From: an uncultured Bacteroidia bacterium
GTDB taxonomy: Bacteria > Bacteroidota > Bacteroidia > Bacteroidales > F082
Assembly (NCBI GenBank): GCA_902770835.1
Contig: CACXUM010000032.1
Span: 16,277-80,276, forward strand
Reading direction: 5' to 3'
DNA: 64,000 bases
Shown here: positions 42,694 to 51,973 of the stretch, one piece after another
How the letters are laid out: each line of letters begins with the position of its first letter
Position numbering within the stretch: position 1 is the first letter of the stretch
Made by a program: the position numbers and the translations under genes
Notes under the pieces: model-generated
What the model was told of the DNA's origin: nothing
The model's database searches: none
The model's input: the letters and a program-made list of their open reading frames with translations, nothing else

Positions 42694-43452
42694 ATGAACA
42701 GCAACGAAAAGAAAGACAAGGGCATAGCCGCAGCGGGTACCATCGTGGTACACGCTTTGGCCTTGCTCATCTTGTTTCTGATGGCCTTCAGGACGCCTTT
42801 GCCGCTACCGGGCGAAGAAGGCGTGGAGGTCGACTTGGGCATGATGAACCAAGGCATGGGCAACATCCAGCCCGAGAAACCCGCCATTCCGCAAGCCGCC
42901 CAACCTCAGCAACAACCGAACAAAAGCAAGGAAGACATCGTGACGCAAAACGACGATGAAGCTCCCTCGCTTGAAAAGCCCAAAAACACCAAACCGAAGC
43001 AGGAAAAACCTGCCGAAGAGCCCAAGCCCACCGTCAACCAAAGGGCTTTGTTCAAGGGCAGCGACACTCCGCAACCAGGTGGTTCAGAAGGTATTACGGG
43101 TCAGCCCGGCGACCAAGGTAATCCGAATGGTTTGGCGGGTATCAAGAAATATGACGGTCAAGGCGGAAAAGGCAACGGAACGGGCTACGACCTCGGCGGT
43201 CGCGGCGCGAAATCGTTGCACCGCCCCAACGACGACTTCCCCGAAGAAGGCATCGTCGTTGTCGATATTTGGGTGAACCGCGAAGGCAAGGTAACCAGAG
43301 CGGAAGTTGCCACCAAAGGCACCACTGTCATCAACCAATCCATGCGCGAGAAGGCCAAACAGGCCGCCTTGCGCTCCGCCTTCGCCTCCGACCCCAACGC
43401 GCCCGAGGAACAACACGGCACCATCACCTATACTTTTGTCATCAACAAATGA
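42694..43452 (+). CDS. TonB-family energy transducer
   Basis: The 252-residue product has an N-terminal membrane helix (IVVHALALLILFLMAF) and a periplasmic linker rich in Pro, Gln, Lys and Glu. A Gly-rich stretch (about 125-170) and a C-terminal TonB-like domain (GIVVVDIWVNREGKVTRAEV, KQAALRSAFA, TITYTFVINK) follow. It would carry energy from ExbBD to an outer membrane transporter. The stop codon TGA overlaps the folC ATG. Confidence 0.9.
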   Translation: MNSNEKKDKGIAAAGTIVVHALALLILFLMAFRTPLPLPGEEGVEVDLGMMNQGMGNIQPEKPAIPQAAQPQQQPNKSKEDIVTQNDDEAPSLEKPKNTKPKQEKPAEEPKPTVNQRALFKGSDTPQPGGSEGITGQPGDQGNPNGLAGIKKYDGQGGKGNGTGYDLGGRGAKSLHRPNDDFPEEGIVVVDIWVNREGKVTRAEVATKGTTVINQSMREKAKQAALRSAFASDPNAPEEQHGTITYTFVINK

Positions 43453-44741
43453 TTATGACTTATCAAGAAACCCTCGAATGGATGTTCAACAAACTCCCAA
43501 TGTATCAACGCATTGGAGCCGCCGCTTACAAGGCTGACCTCAACAATACCATCCAACTTTTAGACCTTTTGGACAACCCGCACAACAGTTTCAAGTCGGT
43601 GCATGTGGCCGGCACCAACGGCAAAGGCTCCGTTTCGCACACCTTGGCCTCCGTTTTTCAGGAAGCGGGCTACAAAACAGGCCTTTACACCTCACCCCAC
43701 CTGCGCGACTTCCGCGAGCGCATCCGCATCAACGGGGAGATGATTCCAGAAGAAAACGTGGTGCAATTCATTGACACTTACAAGGATAAGTTTGAGGCGA
43801 TGGAACTTTCCTTCTTTGAGATGACCGTGGGCATGGCCTTCAATTATTTCCGAAACGAGAAAGTCGACATTGCCATCGTTGAGGTGGGCATGGGTGGCAG
43901 GTTGGACTCCACCAACCTCATCACGCCTGAGTTGAGCATCATCACGAACATCGACTTCGACCATACCAAATTCTTGGGCGACACGCGGGCGAAAATCGCT
44001 TACGAAAAGGCCGGCATCATCAAGCCCGGCATCCCTGTGGTGATTGGCGAAACCCATCCCGAAACCGAGCAGGTTTTCATCGACAAGGCCAAGGAATGTG
44101 GCAGCCCGATTTACTTCGCCGACCAAATCTTTGACTGCGACAAAATATATTTCGAGTCATTCACCGAGCAAAAGTTTGACGTTTGGAAAAACAGCGAACT
44201 ATACATGGAAGCCCTCGAAATCCCGCTGATGGGCAACTACCAGCAGAAGAACCTCACCACAGTAATGTGCGCCATTGACCTGCTCCGCGACAAGTTCAAC
44301 CTCTCGGACGACGACATTCGCGACGGCATCGGAAAAGTCATCAGAAACACCCACTTGATGGGCCGTTGGCAAATCCTCTGCAAAGACCCGCTCACCATTG
44401 CCGACACAGGCCACAATGTGGCGGGCATCACAGAAGTGGTGCGCCAATTGGCTGAAATGCACTATGGTAAGTTGCATTTCGTACTCGGCATGGTGAATGA
44501 CAAGGACATCGACAGCGTTTTGCAACTCCTTCCTCGTGGCGCCGAATACTATTTCTGCAAAGCCGACATCCCACGCGGTTTGGATGCCCACATTTTGGCC
44601 GAAAAAGCCTTCGACATGGGCCTTCGCGGACAAGTGTTCGAGTCGGTGAGCCATGCCTACCGTTCCGCCGTCAACAATGCCCATTTTGGAGATGTGGTCT
44701 TCATCGGCGGAAGCAATTTCACCGTGGCCGAGGTCGTGTAA
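43449..44741 (+). CDS. folC: Bifunctional folylpolyglutamate synthase/dihydrofolate synthase
   Basis: FolC adds glutamate to folates in the cytosol. The 430-residue product has the P-loop VAGTNGKGSVSHTLASVF, YTSPHLRDFRERI, EVGMGGRLDSTN, NIDFDHTKFLGD and the C-terminal Mur ligase-like domain (LMGRWQILCKDPLTIADTGHNVAG). I used the ATG that overlaps the stop of the TonB gene (ATGA); a second ATG lies six bases in. A longer frame back to 43269 runs within tonB and is not plausible. Confidence 0.95.
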   Translation: MIMTYQETLEWMFNKLPMYQRIGAAAYKADLNNTIQLLDLLDNPHNSFKSVHVAGTNGKGSVSHTLASVFQEAGYKTGLYTSPHLRDFRERIRINGEMIPEENVVQFIDTYKDKFEAMELSFFEMTVGMAFNYFRNEKVDIAIVEVGMGGRLDSTNLITPELSIITNIDFDHTKFLGDTRAKIAYEKAGIIKPGIPVVIGETHPETEQVFIDKAKECGSPIYFADQIFDCDKIYFESFTEQKFDVWKNSELYMEALEIPLMGNYQQKNLTTVMCAIDLLRDKFNLSDDDIRDGIGKVIRNTHLMGRWQILCKDPLTIADTGHNVAGITEVVRQLAEMHYGKLHFVLGMVNDKDIDSVLQLLPRGAEYYFCKADIPRGLDAHILAEKAFDMGLRGQVFESVSHAYRSAVNNAHFGDVVFIGGSNFTVAEVV

Positions 44742-44753
44742 AGGATAATTTCT

Positions 44754-44761
44754 TACCTTTG
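44754..44761 (+). promoter_or_regulatory. -7 box for the BamA/TamA-like gene
   Basis: TACCTTTG, 20 bases before the ATG at 44781 and 13 bases after the folC stop. Confidence 0.45.
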
Positions 44762-44780
44762 CAGCCTATCCGTATTCCTC

Positions 44781-47093
44781 ATGTCAGGCAAAAGGTTCCA
44801 TATTGTCATTGCTTTTTTGGTGGCCGTCTTGATGTCGTCGTGCTCCATCCGGCGTTTCGTGCCCGAAGGGAAATACCTCGTCAAAAGCAACAAGGTCGTC
44901 ATTGAGGAAAAACGCACCAAACTCAGCAAGTCGGACATTTCGAAATATATCTCCCAGAAGCCCTACAAAAGCACCCTCCAAACCAATCTCCCCACATGGT
45001 ACTTCTACCAACACGCGCGTCATCCAAAAAGCGTGTTTTGGAAATGGATGGACAAGACTTTCGGCAACGAGCCTATCTATTACGACAAGATTGAGGCCGA
45101 CAACTCAGCCGTGCAGATGATGCGCTACCTCGACAATGTAGGCTATTTCCATTCCAAGGTGACACATTCCGTTGACTTCAAGAAGAGGGAAAAAATGGCC
45201 AAAGTCACCTATCACGTCTACCCTGCCCGCCCCTACTACGTCAAGAAAATCAACTACATCATCAAAGACAGCCTCATACGTTCCTACATTATGCGCGACA
45301 GCGCGGCGTTTCCCCTGAAGGAAGGCGACATCTATAACGCCTACTCGCTTGACGAAGAGCGCGAACTCATCACCGATCGGATGAAAAACTCAGGCTACTA
45401 CTTCTTCAACCGCGACCTCATCTACTACGAGGTGGACAGCAACTTCATGGACCACACCATGGAAATCACCATGCACCTGAAAAAGAGCGACTTGGCCTAC
45501 AAGAAATACCGCATCCGCGACATCAGCGTCTACCCCAACTACTCCATCTTTCGCATGAACGACAAGCCCACCGACTCGGCCACGCTCACCTTGGAATTTG
45601 GCCGGAGAAGGAAAATCACCAATATCGTTGACTTCTTCTATTTCGGGAAACCACAGGTGAAACCTCAGACTTTCTCGCGCTCCATCCACATTGCCGAGGG
45701 GCTGCCTTACAATCTGAGGAGCGTCACCAGCACCTACAAATCGCTTGGCAACTTCAGGCTTTTCAGCAATGTAGGCATCCAGTTCGACACCGTTCCCAAC
45801 GACACCACCAACCTCCTCGACTGCCGTATCACCATGCAACAGAACGACATCCATTCGTTCACAGTGCAGGGCGAAGGCACCAACTCCGACGGCGACCTCG
45901 GCATCAAAGGCAGTTTTTCCTACTCCAACAAGAACATTTTCCGCGGAGCCGAGGTTTTCCAACTCAGCCTCAAGGGAGGCTTGGAAGCCCAAAAACTACT
46001 CGGAGAGGAAGAAAACGAAAGTGGAAAGAAAGTGTTCAACACGAAGGAGTTGGGCATAACGGCGAGCGTCTTGTTCCCGAAATTCCTCAGTCCATATGCC
46101 ATCAACGACCTTGCGAGAGACTACCAGCCCACCACCTCCGTCTCCTTGGGATTCAACGCGCAAGTGAGGTATTACTACTCACGTTACACATCGACGGCCA
46201 TGTTCACTTACGACTGGAAAAACAGCAACCGTATGGTTCATGCCTTCTCGCCCATCTACTTCAACAGAGTGAAAATCAGCGACATCAACCCGACTTTCCA
46301 AGCCTATCTCGATGCCGAAACCAGCCAGAGGAAGAAAGAACAATACAACAGCCACATGCTTCTCGGTTTGCGTTATTCGATGACTTACAGCAGCCAACGG
46401 TTCAACAAAGAGGGCAGTTTCATCTACCTCCGCACCGACTTTGAATCGAGCGGCAACCTGATTTCGCTTTTCAACCACACGAAACTCGTCACCGAAACCG
46501 AAGACGGCCATTACGAATTTCTGAACATCCGCTATGCGCAATATATGAGAGGCTGTTTCGACTTCCGCCAGCACTTGGACCTCGGCAACAAGTCGTGGCT
46601 CGTGTTCCGCGAGTTTGTCGGCCTTGGCATCCCCTATGGTAACTCAAAAGACCTACCCTTCGAGCGCAGTTTCTACGGCGGCGGCTCCAACGGCTTGCGC
46701 GGCTGGCTCTATCGCACCGTTGGACCTGGAGGCTATGTACCTGACAATGAGAACTATGAGCGCATTGGCGACATGCAATTAGAAATGAACGCAGAATACC
46801 GATTCCCCCTCTACAACATCATCAACGGCGCCCTTTTCGTCGATGTGGGCAACGTGTGGACCTATTACGCCAACGAATCCATGCCCAACGCCGAGTTCAA
46901 TTTCAGCACTTTCTACAAGCAGTTGGCCCTCGACGCGGGCTTCGGCCTCAGAATCGATGCCTCGTTCCTCATCATCCGCCTTGATTTCGCCTACGCCATG
47001 CGCAACCCCTACGCCGACGAAAACGGCAACCATTGGCGTTTCAACCAGTTTGGCAACTTGAGGATGCAGATGGGCATCGGCTACCCCTTCTAA
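44781..47093 (+). CDS. BamA/TamA-family outer membrane lipoprotein
   Basis: The 770-residue product is an Omp85-superfamily protein. It has a lipoprotein signal (IAFLVAVLMSSC, Cys 21), a region with POTRA-like units (about 60-330; AVQMMRYLDNVGYFHSKV, YVKKINYIIKD) and a C-terminal 16-strand barrel with the family's fingerprint (FYGGGSNGLRGWLYRTVGPGGY, RFPLYNIINGALFVDVGNVW) ending in Phe. A lipid-anchored Bam/Tam form is common in Bacteroidota. It is followed 12 bases later by the RecD-like helicase gene. Substrate unknown. Confidence 0.9.
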   Translation: MSGKRFHIVIAFLVAVLMSSCSIRRFVPEGKYLVKSNKVVIEEKRTKLSKSDISKYISQKPYKSTLQTNLPTWYFYQHARHPKSVFWKWMDKTFGNEPIYYDKIEADNSAVQMMRYLDNVGYFHSKVTHSVDFKKREKMAKVTYHVYPARPYYVKKINYIIKDSLIRSYIMRDSAAFPLKEGDIYNAYSLDEERELITDRMKNSGYYFFNRDLIYYEVDSNFMDHTMEITMHLKKSDLAYKKYRIRDISVYPNYSIFRMNDKPTDSATLTLEFGRRRKITNIVDFFYFGKPQVKPQTFSRSIHIAEGLPYNLRSVTSTYKSLGNFRLFSNVGIQFDTVPNDTTNLLDCRITMQQNDIHSFTVQGEGTNSDGDLGIKGSFSYSNKNIFRGAEVFQLSLKGGLEAQKLLGEEENESGKKVFNTKELGITASVLFPKFLSPYAINDLARDYQPTTSVSLGFNAQVRYYYSRYTSTAMFTYDWKNSNRMVHAFSPIYFNRVKISDINPTFQAYLDAETSQRKKEQYNSHMLLGLRYSMTYSSQRFNKEGSFIYLRTDFESSGNLISLFNHTKLVTETEDGHYEFLNIRYAQYMRGCFDFRQHLDLGNKSWLVFREFVGLGIPYGNSKDLPFERSFYGGGSNGLRGWLYRTVGPGGYVPDNENYERIGDMQLEMNAEYRFPLYNIINGALFVDVGNVWTYYANESMPNAEFNFSTFYKQLALDAGFGLRIDASFLIIRLDFAYAMRNPYADENGNHWRFNQFGNLRMQMGIGYPF

Positions 47094-47105
47094 TCCATTT
47101 CGGCG

Positions 47106-48524
47106 ATGGGCAGACAAGAGTTATTCAACCGCCTCACACAATCCTTCGGGTTTGAACCTACTGAAGGTCAATCGATTGTATTGTATCATTTGGCCGCTTT
47201 CCTACTCTCGCAAAAGGAAAATCCGACCTATGTTTTGAGAGGCTACGCCGGAACGGGAAAAACCTCGTTGGTGAAAACCTTGGTGAAAACCCTGCCCTCA
47301 ATCGGGATGAGATATGTGCTGATGGCACCCACGGGACGCGCCGCCAAGGTGCTCAGCAACTACACGGGACAGAACGCGAGCACCATCCACAGAAGGATTT
47401 ACCAAGCCAAGACCTTCCCCGACGGCAGTATCCGCATCGCGAGAGCCGAAAACAAGTTCAAGAATACGCTTTTCATCGTCGACGAGGCCTCTATGATTGG
47501 CGAACAAAAGGAATTTGGCGGCACAAGCCTGCTCGACGACTTGCTCAGTTTTGTTTTCAGTGGCGAAAACTGCCGCTTGCTGCTCATTGGCGACACGGCA
47601 CAACTGCCGCCCGTGGAGAGTTCGGAAAGCCCCGCACTCAATTGCGAATACCTGAAATCCGAGTTTCCCATCACCGCAGCCACCTACGAACTGACCGAAG
47701 TGAAACGTCAGGCCTTGGCATCGGGCATTCTCTACAACGCCACCGACATCAGGCAAATGCTCAGCCAAAACCTCTACGAATACCACTTGCCCATTTTCCA
47801 TCTTCAAGGCTTCAGCGACATCGAAAAGATTGAGCCTGAAACCTTTGAGGAAATGCTGCACAAGGCCTTCGCCAACAGTTCGGAGAATGAGGCGGTCATC
47901 ATCTGCAAATCGAACAAAAGGGCCAACATGTTCAATCAGGCCATCCGAGGACGCATCCTCAACATTGAGGGTGAAATTGCAACAGGCGACAAGTTGATGG
48001 TGGTGAAAAACAACTATTACTGGGCCGAAGGCAACCAAGCCATCAGTTTCATCGCCAACGGCGACATGGCTGAGTTGCGGAAAATCAGGCATTTCGAGGA
48101 GATGTACGGCTTCCGTTTCGCCGATGTGGAACTCAGTTTCACCGACTATCCCGACGCGCCCAATGTGGAAGCGAAAATCCTGTTGGACACACTGAACAGC
48201 AACAGTGCCTCGCTGACGGAGGAAGAAAACAAACGGCTGTTTGCCGCCATCGAGGAAGACTACATGGACATTCCCAACCGCCGTGAGCGTTACAAAGAGA
48301 TGAAGAAGAACCCGTGGTTCAACGCCTTGCAGGTGAAGTTTGCATACGCCCTCACCTGCCACAAAACCCAAGGCGGCCAATGGAACACCGTTTTCATCGA
48401 TTCTTCCCTCAACCAAAAGGAAACTCTCGAAGTGGAAGACCTCCGCTGGCTCTACACCGCCCTGACCCGTGCCCAAGAGCGAGTTTGTTTTGTGAATTTC
48501 AAGGAGGAGTTTTTTGGGTCGTAA
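47106..48524 (+). CDS. RecD-like DNA helicase
   Basis: The 472-residue SF1 helicase has Walker A RGYAGTGKTSLVKTLV, motif Ic-like TGRAAKVLS, Walker B FIVDEASMIG, GDTAQLPPV (motif III) and motif VI WLYTALTRAQERV with the upstream TCHKTQGGQW. It is an RecD2/PIF1-like helicase lacking the long N-terminal extension of RecD2. It starts 12 bases after the BamA-like gene. DNA repair is the most probable role. Confidence 0.9.
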   Translation: MGRQELFNRLTQSFGFEPTEGQSIVLYHLAAFLLSQKENPTYVLRGYAGTGKTSLVKTLVKTLPSIGMRYVLMAPTGRAAKVLSNYTGQNASTIHRRIYQAKTFPDGSIRIARAENKFKNTLFIVDEASMIGEQKEFGGTSLLDDLLSFVFSGENCRLLLIGDTAQLPPVESSESPALNCEYLKSEFPITAATYELTEVKRQALASGILYNATDIRQMLSQNLYEYHLPIFHLQGFSDIEKIEPETFEEMLHKAFANSSENEAVIICKSNKRANMFNQAIRGRILNIEGEIATGDKLMVVKNNYYWAEGNQAISFIANGDMAELRKIRHFEEMYGFRFADVELSFTDYPDAPNVEAKILLDTLNSNSASLTEEENKRLFAAIEEDYMDIPNRRERYKEMKKNPWFNALQVKFAYALTCHKTQGGQWNTVFIDSSLNQKETLEVEDLRWLYTALTRAQERVCFVNFKEEFFGS

Positions 48525-48640
48525 AGTGGTATCTATTTCAACCGAAAATCATGCTATTAGGGTCAATTTTTTTGACCTTAGAATCTCATTATATTCTTCG
48601 CTAATGATTTGAAAACAAACTTTCTTTCGCGGTTAACAAA

Positions 48641-49396
48641 CTACCCCTTAATCTGAATCAAAAACCCTTCGTCAATCAGGGGCTGCACCAAACGGCGCAT
48701 TTCCTCCACGGTGAATTTCTGCAAACCTTCCTCGGGCGTGGGACGGTCGATGGTGTAGACCATCACTTCACGTGGCTTCAGCAGGCGCACAATGTCCATC
48801 CAGCCGTTCAATACTTCGGGGCTTGACGAATCAAAATCCTTGCTTTTCAGGAACATGGTCTGCATGATGAAGTCGCCATTGAACTGCTTCAAAGCCTCCA
48901 CTACCTTATTAATATCATAGCCCGACGCAGGATGGTTGATTTTCTCAACCAAGTCATTCGTCGGCGCATCGATTTTCATGGTCGGGTTGTCCACTTTGCG
49001 CAAGGCGTTGAACACTTCGGGCAAGTGTACCCGCGTGGCATTCGACAGCACCGTGATTTTCGAGTTGGGATAATATTGGTTGCGCAGCCGTATCGTGTCG
49101 TCAATGATTTGCGGAAACTCAGGGTTCAGTGTTGGCTCGCCATCGCCGCTGAAGGTGATGGAATCGATGTTGATTTGATTGGCTTGGCATTGTTTCAGTT
49201 TGGTTTCCAAGTCGTTGCGCACCTTTTCTGCCGAAGGCAATCGGGTGTCGTTGCGTCCGTCCTTGTTCCAGCCGCACTCGCAATAGATGCAATCAAAACT
49301 ACAAATCTTGCCTTTTTCAGGCAGCAAATTAATGCCTAAGGAGTCGCCCAAGCGGCGACTCCTTATAGGTCCAAAAACAGTTTCTTCTCTAATCAT
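48641..49396 (-). CDS. Radical SAM protein
   Basis: The 251-residue product has the CSFDCIYCECGW cluster motif (CxxxCxxC, binding a 4Fe-4S and SAM), TFSGDGEPTLNPEF and VLSNATRV, which place it in the COG0731 wybutosine-like radical SAM group. The substrate is unknown. I chose the ATG at 49396-49394; a longer frame to 49771 overlaps rny and is a shadow. It lies 8 bases after rny, probably co-transcribed. Confidence 0.88.
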   Translation of the reverse strand: MIREETVFGPIRSRRLGDSLGINLLPEKGKICSFDCIYCECGWNKDGRNDTRLPSAEKVRNDLETKLKQCQANQINIDSITFSGDGEPTLNPEFPQIIDDTIRLRNQYYPNSKITVLSNATRVHLPEVFNALRKVDNPTMKIDAPTNDLVEKINHPASGYDINKVVEALKQFNGDFIMQTMFLKSKDFDSSSPEVLNGWMDIVRLLKPREVMVYTIDRPTPEEGLQKFTVEEMRRLVQPLIDEGFLIQIKG

Positions 49397-49404
49397 AATC
49401 GTGT

Positions 49405-50964
49405 TTACTTCGCATATTGCACGGCTCTCGTTTCGCGGATGACCGTAATCTTGATTTGACCCGGATAGGTCATTTCGGTCTGGATTTGCTTCGAGAGGTC
49501 GTAGGCAATGCGGTCGGCGTCTTGGTCGCTCACCTTGTCGGCACCCACAATGACGCGCAACTCGCGACCCGCTTGGATGGCGTAGGTCTTCACCACACCC
49601 GGATAAGACATGGCAATATCCTCCAACTTGTTGAGACGCTGGATATAAGCCTCGACCACCTCGCGACGGGCACCCGGACGCGCACCCGAAATGGCGTCGC
49701 ACACCTGCACGATGGGCGAAATCATGTTGTCCATCTCGATTTCCTCGTGGTGCGCGCCGATGGCGTTGCAAATGTCGGGTTTCTCCTTCAGGCGCTCGGC
49801 CACCTTCATACCAAGGATGGCGTGCGGCAGTTCTTCCTCATTTTCAGCCACTTTACCAATGTCGTGCAAGAGACCGGCGCGTTTGGCCGACTTCACGTTG
49901 AGGCCCAATTCAGCAGCCATCGTAGCGCAAAGTTTGGCCGTTTCGATGGAGTGTTGCAGCAGGTTCTGGCCATAACTGGTACGATATTTCATACGGCCAA
50001 TCATCTTGATCAGTTCTGGGTTGAGGTTGTGGACACCGAGGTCGATGGATGTGCGCTTGCCGGTTTCCATAATCTCTTGATCCACTTGCTTTTCCACCTT
50101 GTGGACCACTTCTTCGATACGGGCAGGGTGGATACGTCCGTCGACGACCAATTTCTGCAAAGAAAGTTTGGCTATTTCGCGGCGGATGGGGTCGAAGCCG
50201 GAAATGAGGATGGCATCGGGGCTGTCGTCGATGATGATTTCCACGCCCGTGAGCGATTCGAGCGTGCGGATATTGCGACCTTCGCGCCCGATGATACGAC
50301 CCTTAATCTCGTCATTTTCAATGTTGAACACGCTCACCGTGTTCTCGATGGCCGTTTCAGAAGCCGTGCGCTGGATGGTTTCAAGCACAATCTTCTTGGC
50401 CGTTTGGGCAGCACTCAGTTTGGCCTCCTCAGTCACTTCCTTCACATAGACCATCGCGTCGGCCTGAGCCTCTTCCTTGATGAGTTCGATGAGTTGCTCC
50501 TTGGCATCCTTCGCCGAGAGGCCGGAAATGGTTTCCAATTTCTTCGCTTCTTCGTCGTAAATGCGGTCGAGGTCGGCTTTTTTCTTGTTGAAGGTGTCGA
50601 GTTGGCCTTCCAATTTCTGTTGTGCAGCCTGCAATTCCTTGGACTTGCGCTGCGCCTCTTCCATCTTCTTGTTGGCGTCTTGCTTCAGTTGGTTGATGCG
50701 GTTTTCGGCAGAGGCCAATTCGCGCTTGCGCTCGTCGCAGGCCTTTTCGTGTTCGTCCTTCATTTGGAGGAATTTCTCCTTGGCTTGCAAGATGCGTTCT
50801 TTCTTGATGACTTCGGCCTTTTCCTTGGCCTCTTCAAGCAGGGCAGTTTCTTCTTTTGTGACCGCTTTTTTCAGCAGTGTGGAGGTGATAAAATACCCGA
50901 CAGCCAAGCCCACCAAAAGGGCCGCAATCGGAAGAATGATGTTTAATGCGTTGAGTAATAACAT
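49405..50964 (-). CDS. rny: Ribonuclease Y
   Basis: RNase Y starts mRNA decay and is anchored to the inner membrane by its N-terminal helix. The 519-residue product has a membrane segment (residues about 5-27), a long coiled coil (30-200), a KH domain ([15 protein letters not shown]), and an HD domain ([12 protein letters not shown]-type: [17 protein letters not shown]). The 519-residue form starting at 50964 is the family's usual length; the longer frame to 51093 runs across the 6S RNA. A 6S RNA gene lies between it and zapA. Confidence 0.95.
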   Translation of the reverse strand: MLLLNALNIILPIAALLVGLAVGYFITSTLLKKAVTKEETALLEEAKEKAEVIKKERILQAKEKFLQMKDEHEKACDERKRELASAENRINQLKQDANKKMEEAQRKSKELQAAQQKLEGQLDTFNKKKADLDRIYDEEAKKLETISGLSAKDAKEQLIELIKEEAQADAMVYVKEVTEEAKLSAAQTAKKIVLETIQRTASETAIENTVSVFNIENDEIKGRIIGREGRNIRTLESLTGVEIIIDDSPDAILISGFDPIRREIAKLSLQKLVVDGRIHPARIEEVVHKVEKQVDQEIMETGKRTSIDLGVHNLNPELIKMIGRMKYRTSYGQNLLQHSIETAKLCATMAAELGLNVKSAKRAGLLHDIGKVAENEEELPHAILGMKVAERLKEKPDICNAIGAHHEEIEMDNMISPIVQVCDAISGARPGARREVVEAYIQRLNKLEDIAMSYPGVVKTYAIQAGRELRVIVGADKVSDQDADRIAYDLSKQIQTEMTYPGQIKITVIRETRAVQYAK

Positions 50965-51008
50965 TTTAAAAAACTCTGTTTTACCCGAAAATTGAGGAGG
51001 AAACAAAA

Positions 51009-51199
51009 GGAACTGTCTGTCCGTTGGGATATGCGTAAACCCCAAAAGATACGCTTGTGGCCACCGCGTTGCGCAAACGTCCACCGGCACCAACGGTGCT
51101 TCCCCGAGGGGAATGAGGCCTGTTTTTACAGAGCGCGAGTAGACCGATTGATGTGTTTGATAGTGTTGAGTTTACCAAATGCGCTGAACAGACAGTTCC
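51009..51199 (-). ncRNA. ssrS: 6S RNA
   Basis: On the minus strand the transcript starts with GGAACTGTCTGT (51199-51188) and ends with ACAGACAGTTCC (51020-51009). These two ends are exact reverse complements and form a 12-base terminal helix. The roughly 190-nt length, the central open region with CCTCGGGGAAGC-like pairs, and the position between zapA and rny fit 6S RNA, which lies next to zapA/ygfA-type genes in many bacteria. 6S RNA binds the housekeeping RNA polymerase and is released by making short product RNAs. A -7-like TTCTTTG box lies 8 bases upstream of the 5' end. Ends are estimated. Confidence 0.82.
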
Positions 51200-51233
51200 A
51201 GTCTTTCAAAGAACGTCCATGCCGAAGCGTGGA

Positions 51234-51518
51234 TTATGCTTGTTCGCTCAGTAAGGCGTTCAGGTCGTGCAGTTTGTGTTCCAAGTTCTGATTGCGGTAG
51301 GTCAACTCGGAATCCATTTTGACGACGGAAGTGGCAAATTGCAAGGCCGTCATCGAGAGCAGGTCCTGCACGTCCTTGTAGGCGTAATGCGCCGAGTAGT
51401 ATTTCACCCGCTCGTTGATGAGTTTGCCAGCCTTGCGGACGCTCTCTTCGTCAGCGCGGGCCACCGAGAGCCGGTAGGGCCTATCCAACAGAGTGATGTT
51501 TATCGTAATCTCATCCAT
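51234..51518 (-). CDS. zapA: Cell division protein ZapA
   Basis: ZapA stabilises the FtsZ ring. The 94-residue product (MDEITINITLLDRPYRLSV start) has the N-terminal beta domain and the C-terminal coiled coil (ELTYRNQNLEHKLHDLNALL) of the family. I used the ATG at 51518 rather than a TTG at 51533 that would add five residues. It follows the coiled-coil gene at 51543 by 24 bases, and the 6S RNA gene lies immediately downstream. Confidence 0.9.
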   Translation of the reverse strand: MDEITINITLLDRPYRLSVARADEESVRKAGKLINERVKYYSAHYAYKDVQDLLSMTALQFATSVVKMDSELTYRNQNLEHKLHDLNALLSEQA

Positions 51519-51542
51519 CTCGCTGACGTTCAATTATTTGAG

Positions 51543-51836
51543 TTATTCCTTACTGTTCAGAATCGAAACGCACCTGTCAATTTCCTTCACCAAATCCTTT
51601 ATGAGCTTTCTACCTTCTTCTATTTCTCCCTCGTTGTCGAGTGCGTTAACAATTGTAGATTTATTTATTTTGTCCTGCAACTCCTCCGCCGCATGTCGCA
51701 ACGCCAGATTTTCCCTGTCTAACGCTTCGTTTTCCTCGGCGAGCCGCTTGTTTTCCGCTTCAAGCCGTTTCTTTTCATCAAGCAACTTCCTCAATTTCAA
51801 CTCGATTTCAGATACTATGATGCTCAAGTCGGCCAT
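51543..51836 (-). CDS. Short coiled-coil protein, ZapB-like
   Basis: The 97-residue product is nearly all alpha helical with heptads (ELKLRKLLDEKKRLEAENKRL; EENEALDRENLALRHAAEEL), like ZapB, and precedes zapA in many Bacteroidota. I used the ATG at 51836-51834; a GTG at 51863 would lie within the -7 box. No enzyme motif. The role in division is inferred from the neighbouring zapA. Confidence 0.7.
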   Translation of the reverse strand: MADLSIIVSEIELKLRKLLDEKKRLEAENKRLAEENEALDRENLALRHAAEELQDKINKSTIVNALDNEGEIEEGRKLIKDLVKEIDRCVSILNSKE

Positions 51837-51862
51837 CGCGCAAACGGTTTGGAATTGTGCCA

Positions 51863-51870
51863 CAAAAATA
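51863..51870 (-). promoter_or_regulatory. -7 box of the zapB-like/zapA operon
   Basis: TATTTTTG on the minus strand, 27 bases before the chosen ATG. It could also serve the 6S RNA as a longer transcript. Confidence 0.5.
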
Positions 51871-51973
51871 CGGAATTATATGTTACAGCACCCTTTTTGG
51901 CGAAAAAATTTTCCCCGATTTGTCGTGCATGGCTGAAAAAGCCGTAATTTTAGCGCATTAAATCTTCATCATT

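Noticed and set aside
49397-49771. Longer radical SAM protein
   Set aside because: The extra upstream frame is the shadow of the rny C-terminus on the same strand; the ATG at 49396 gives the usual start.
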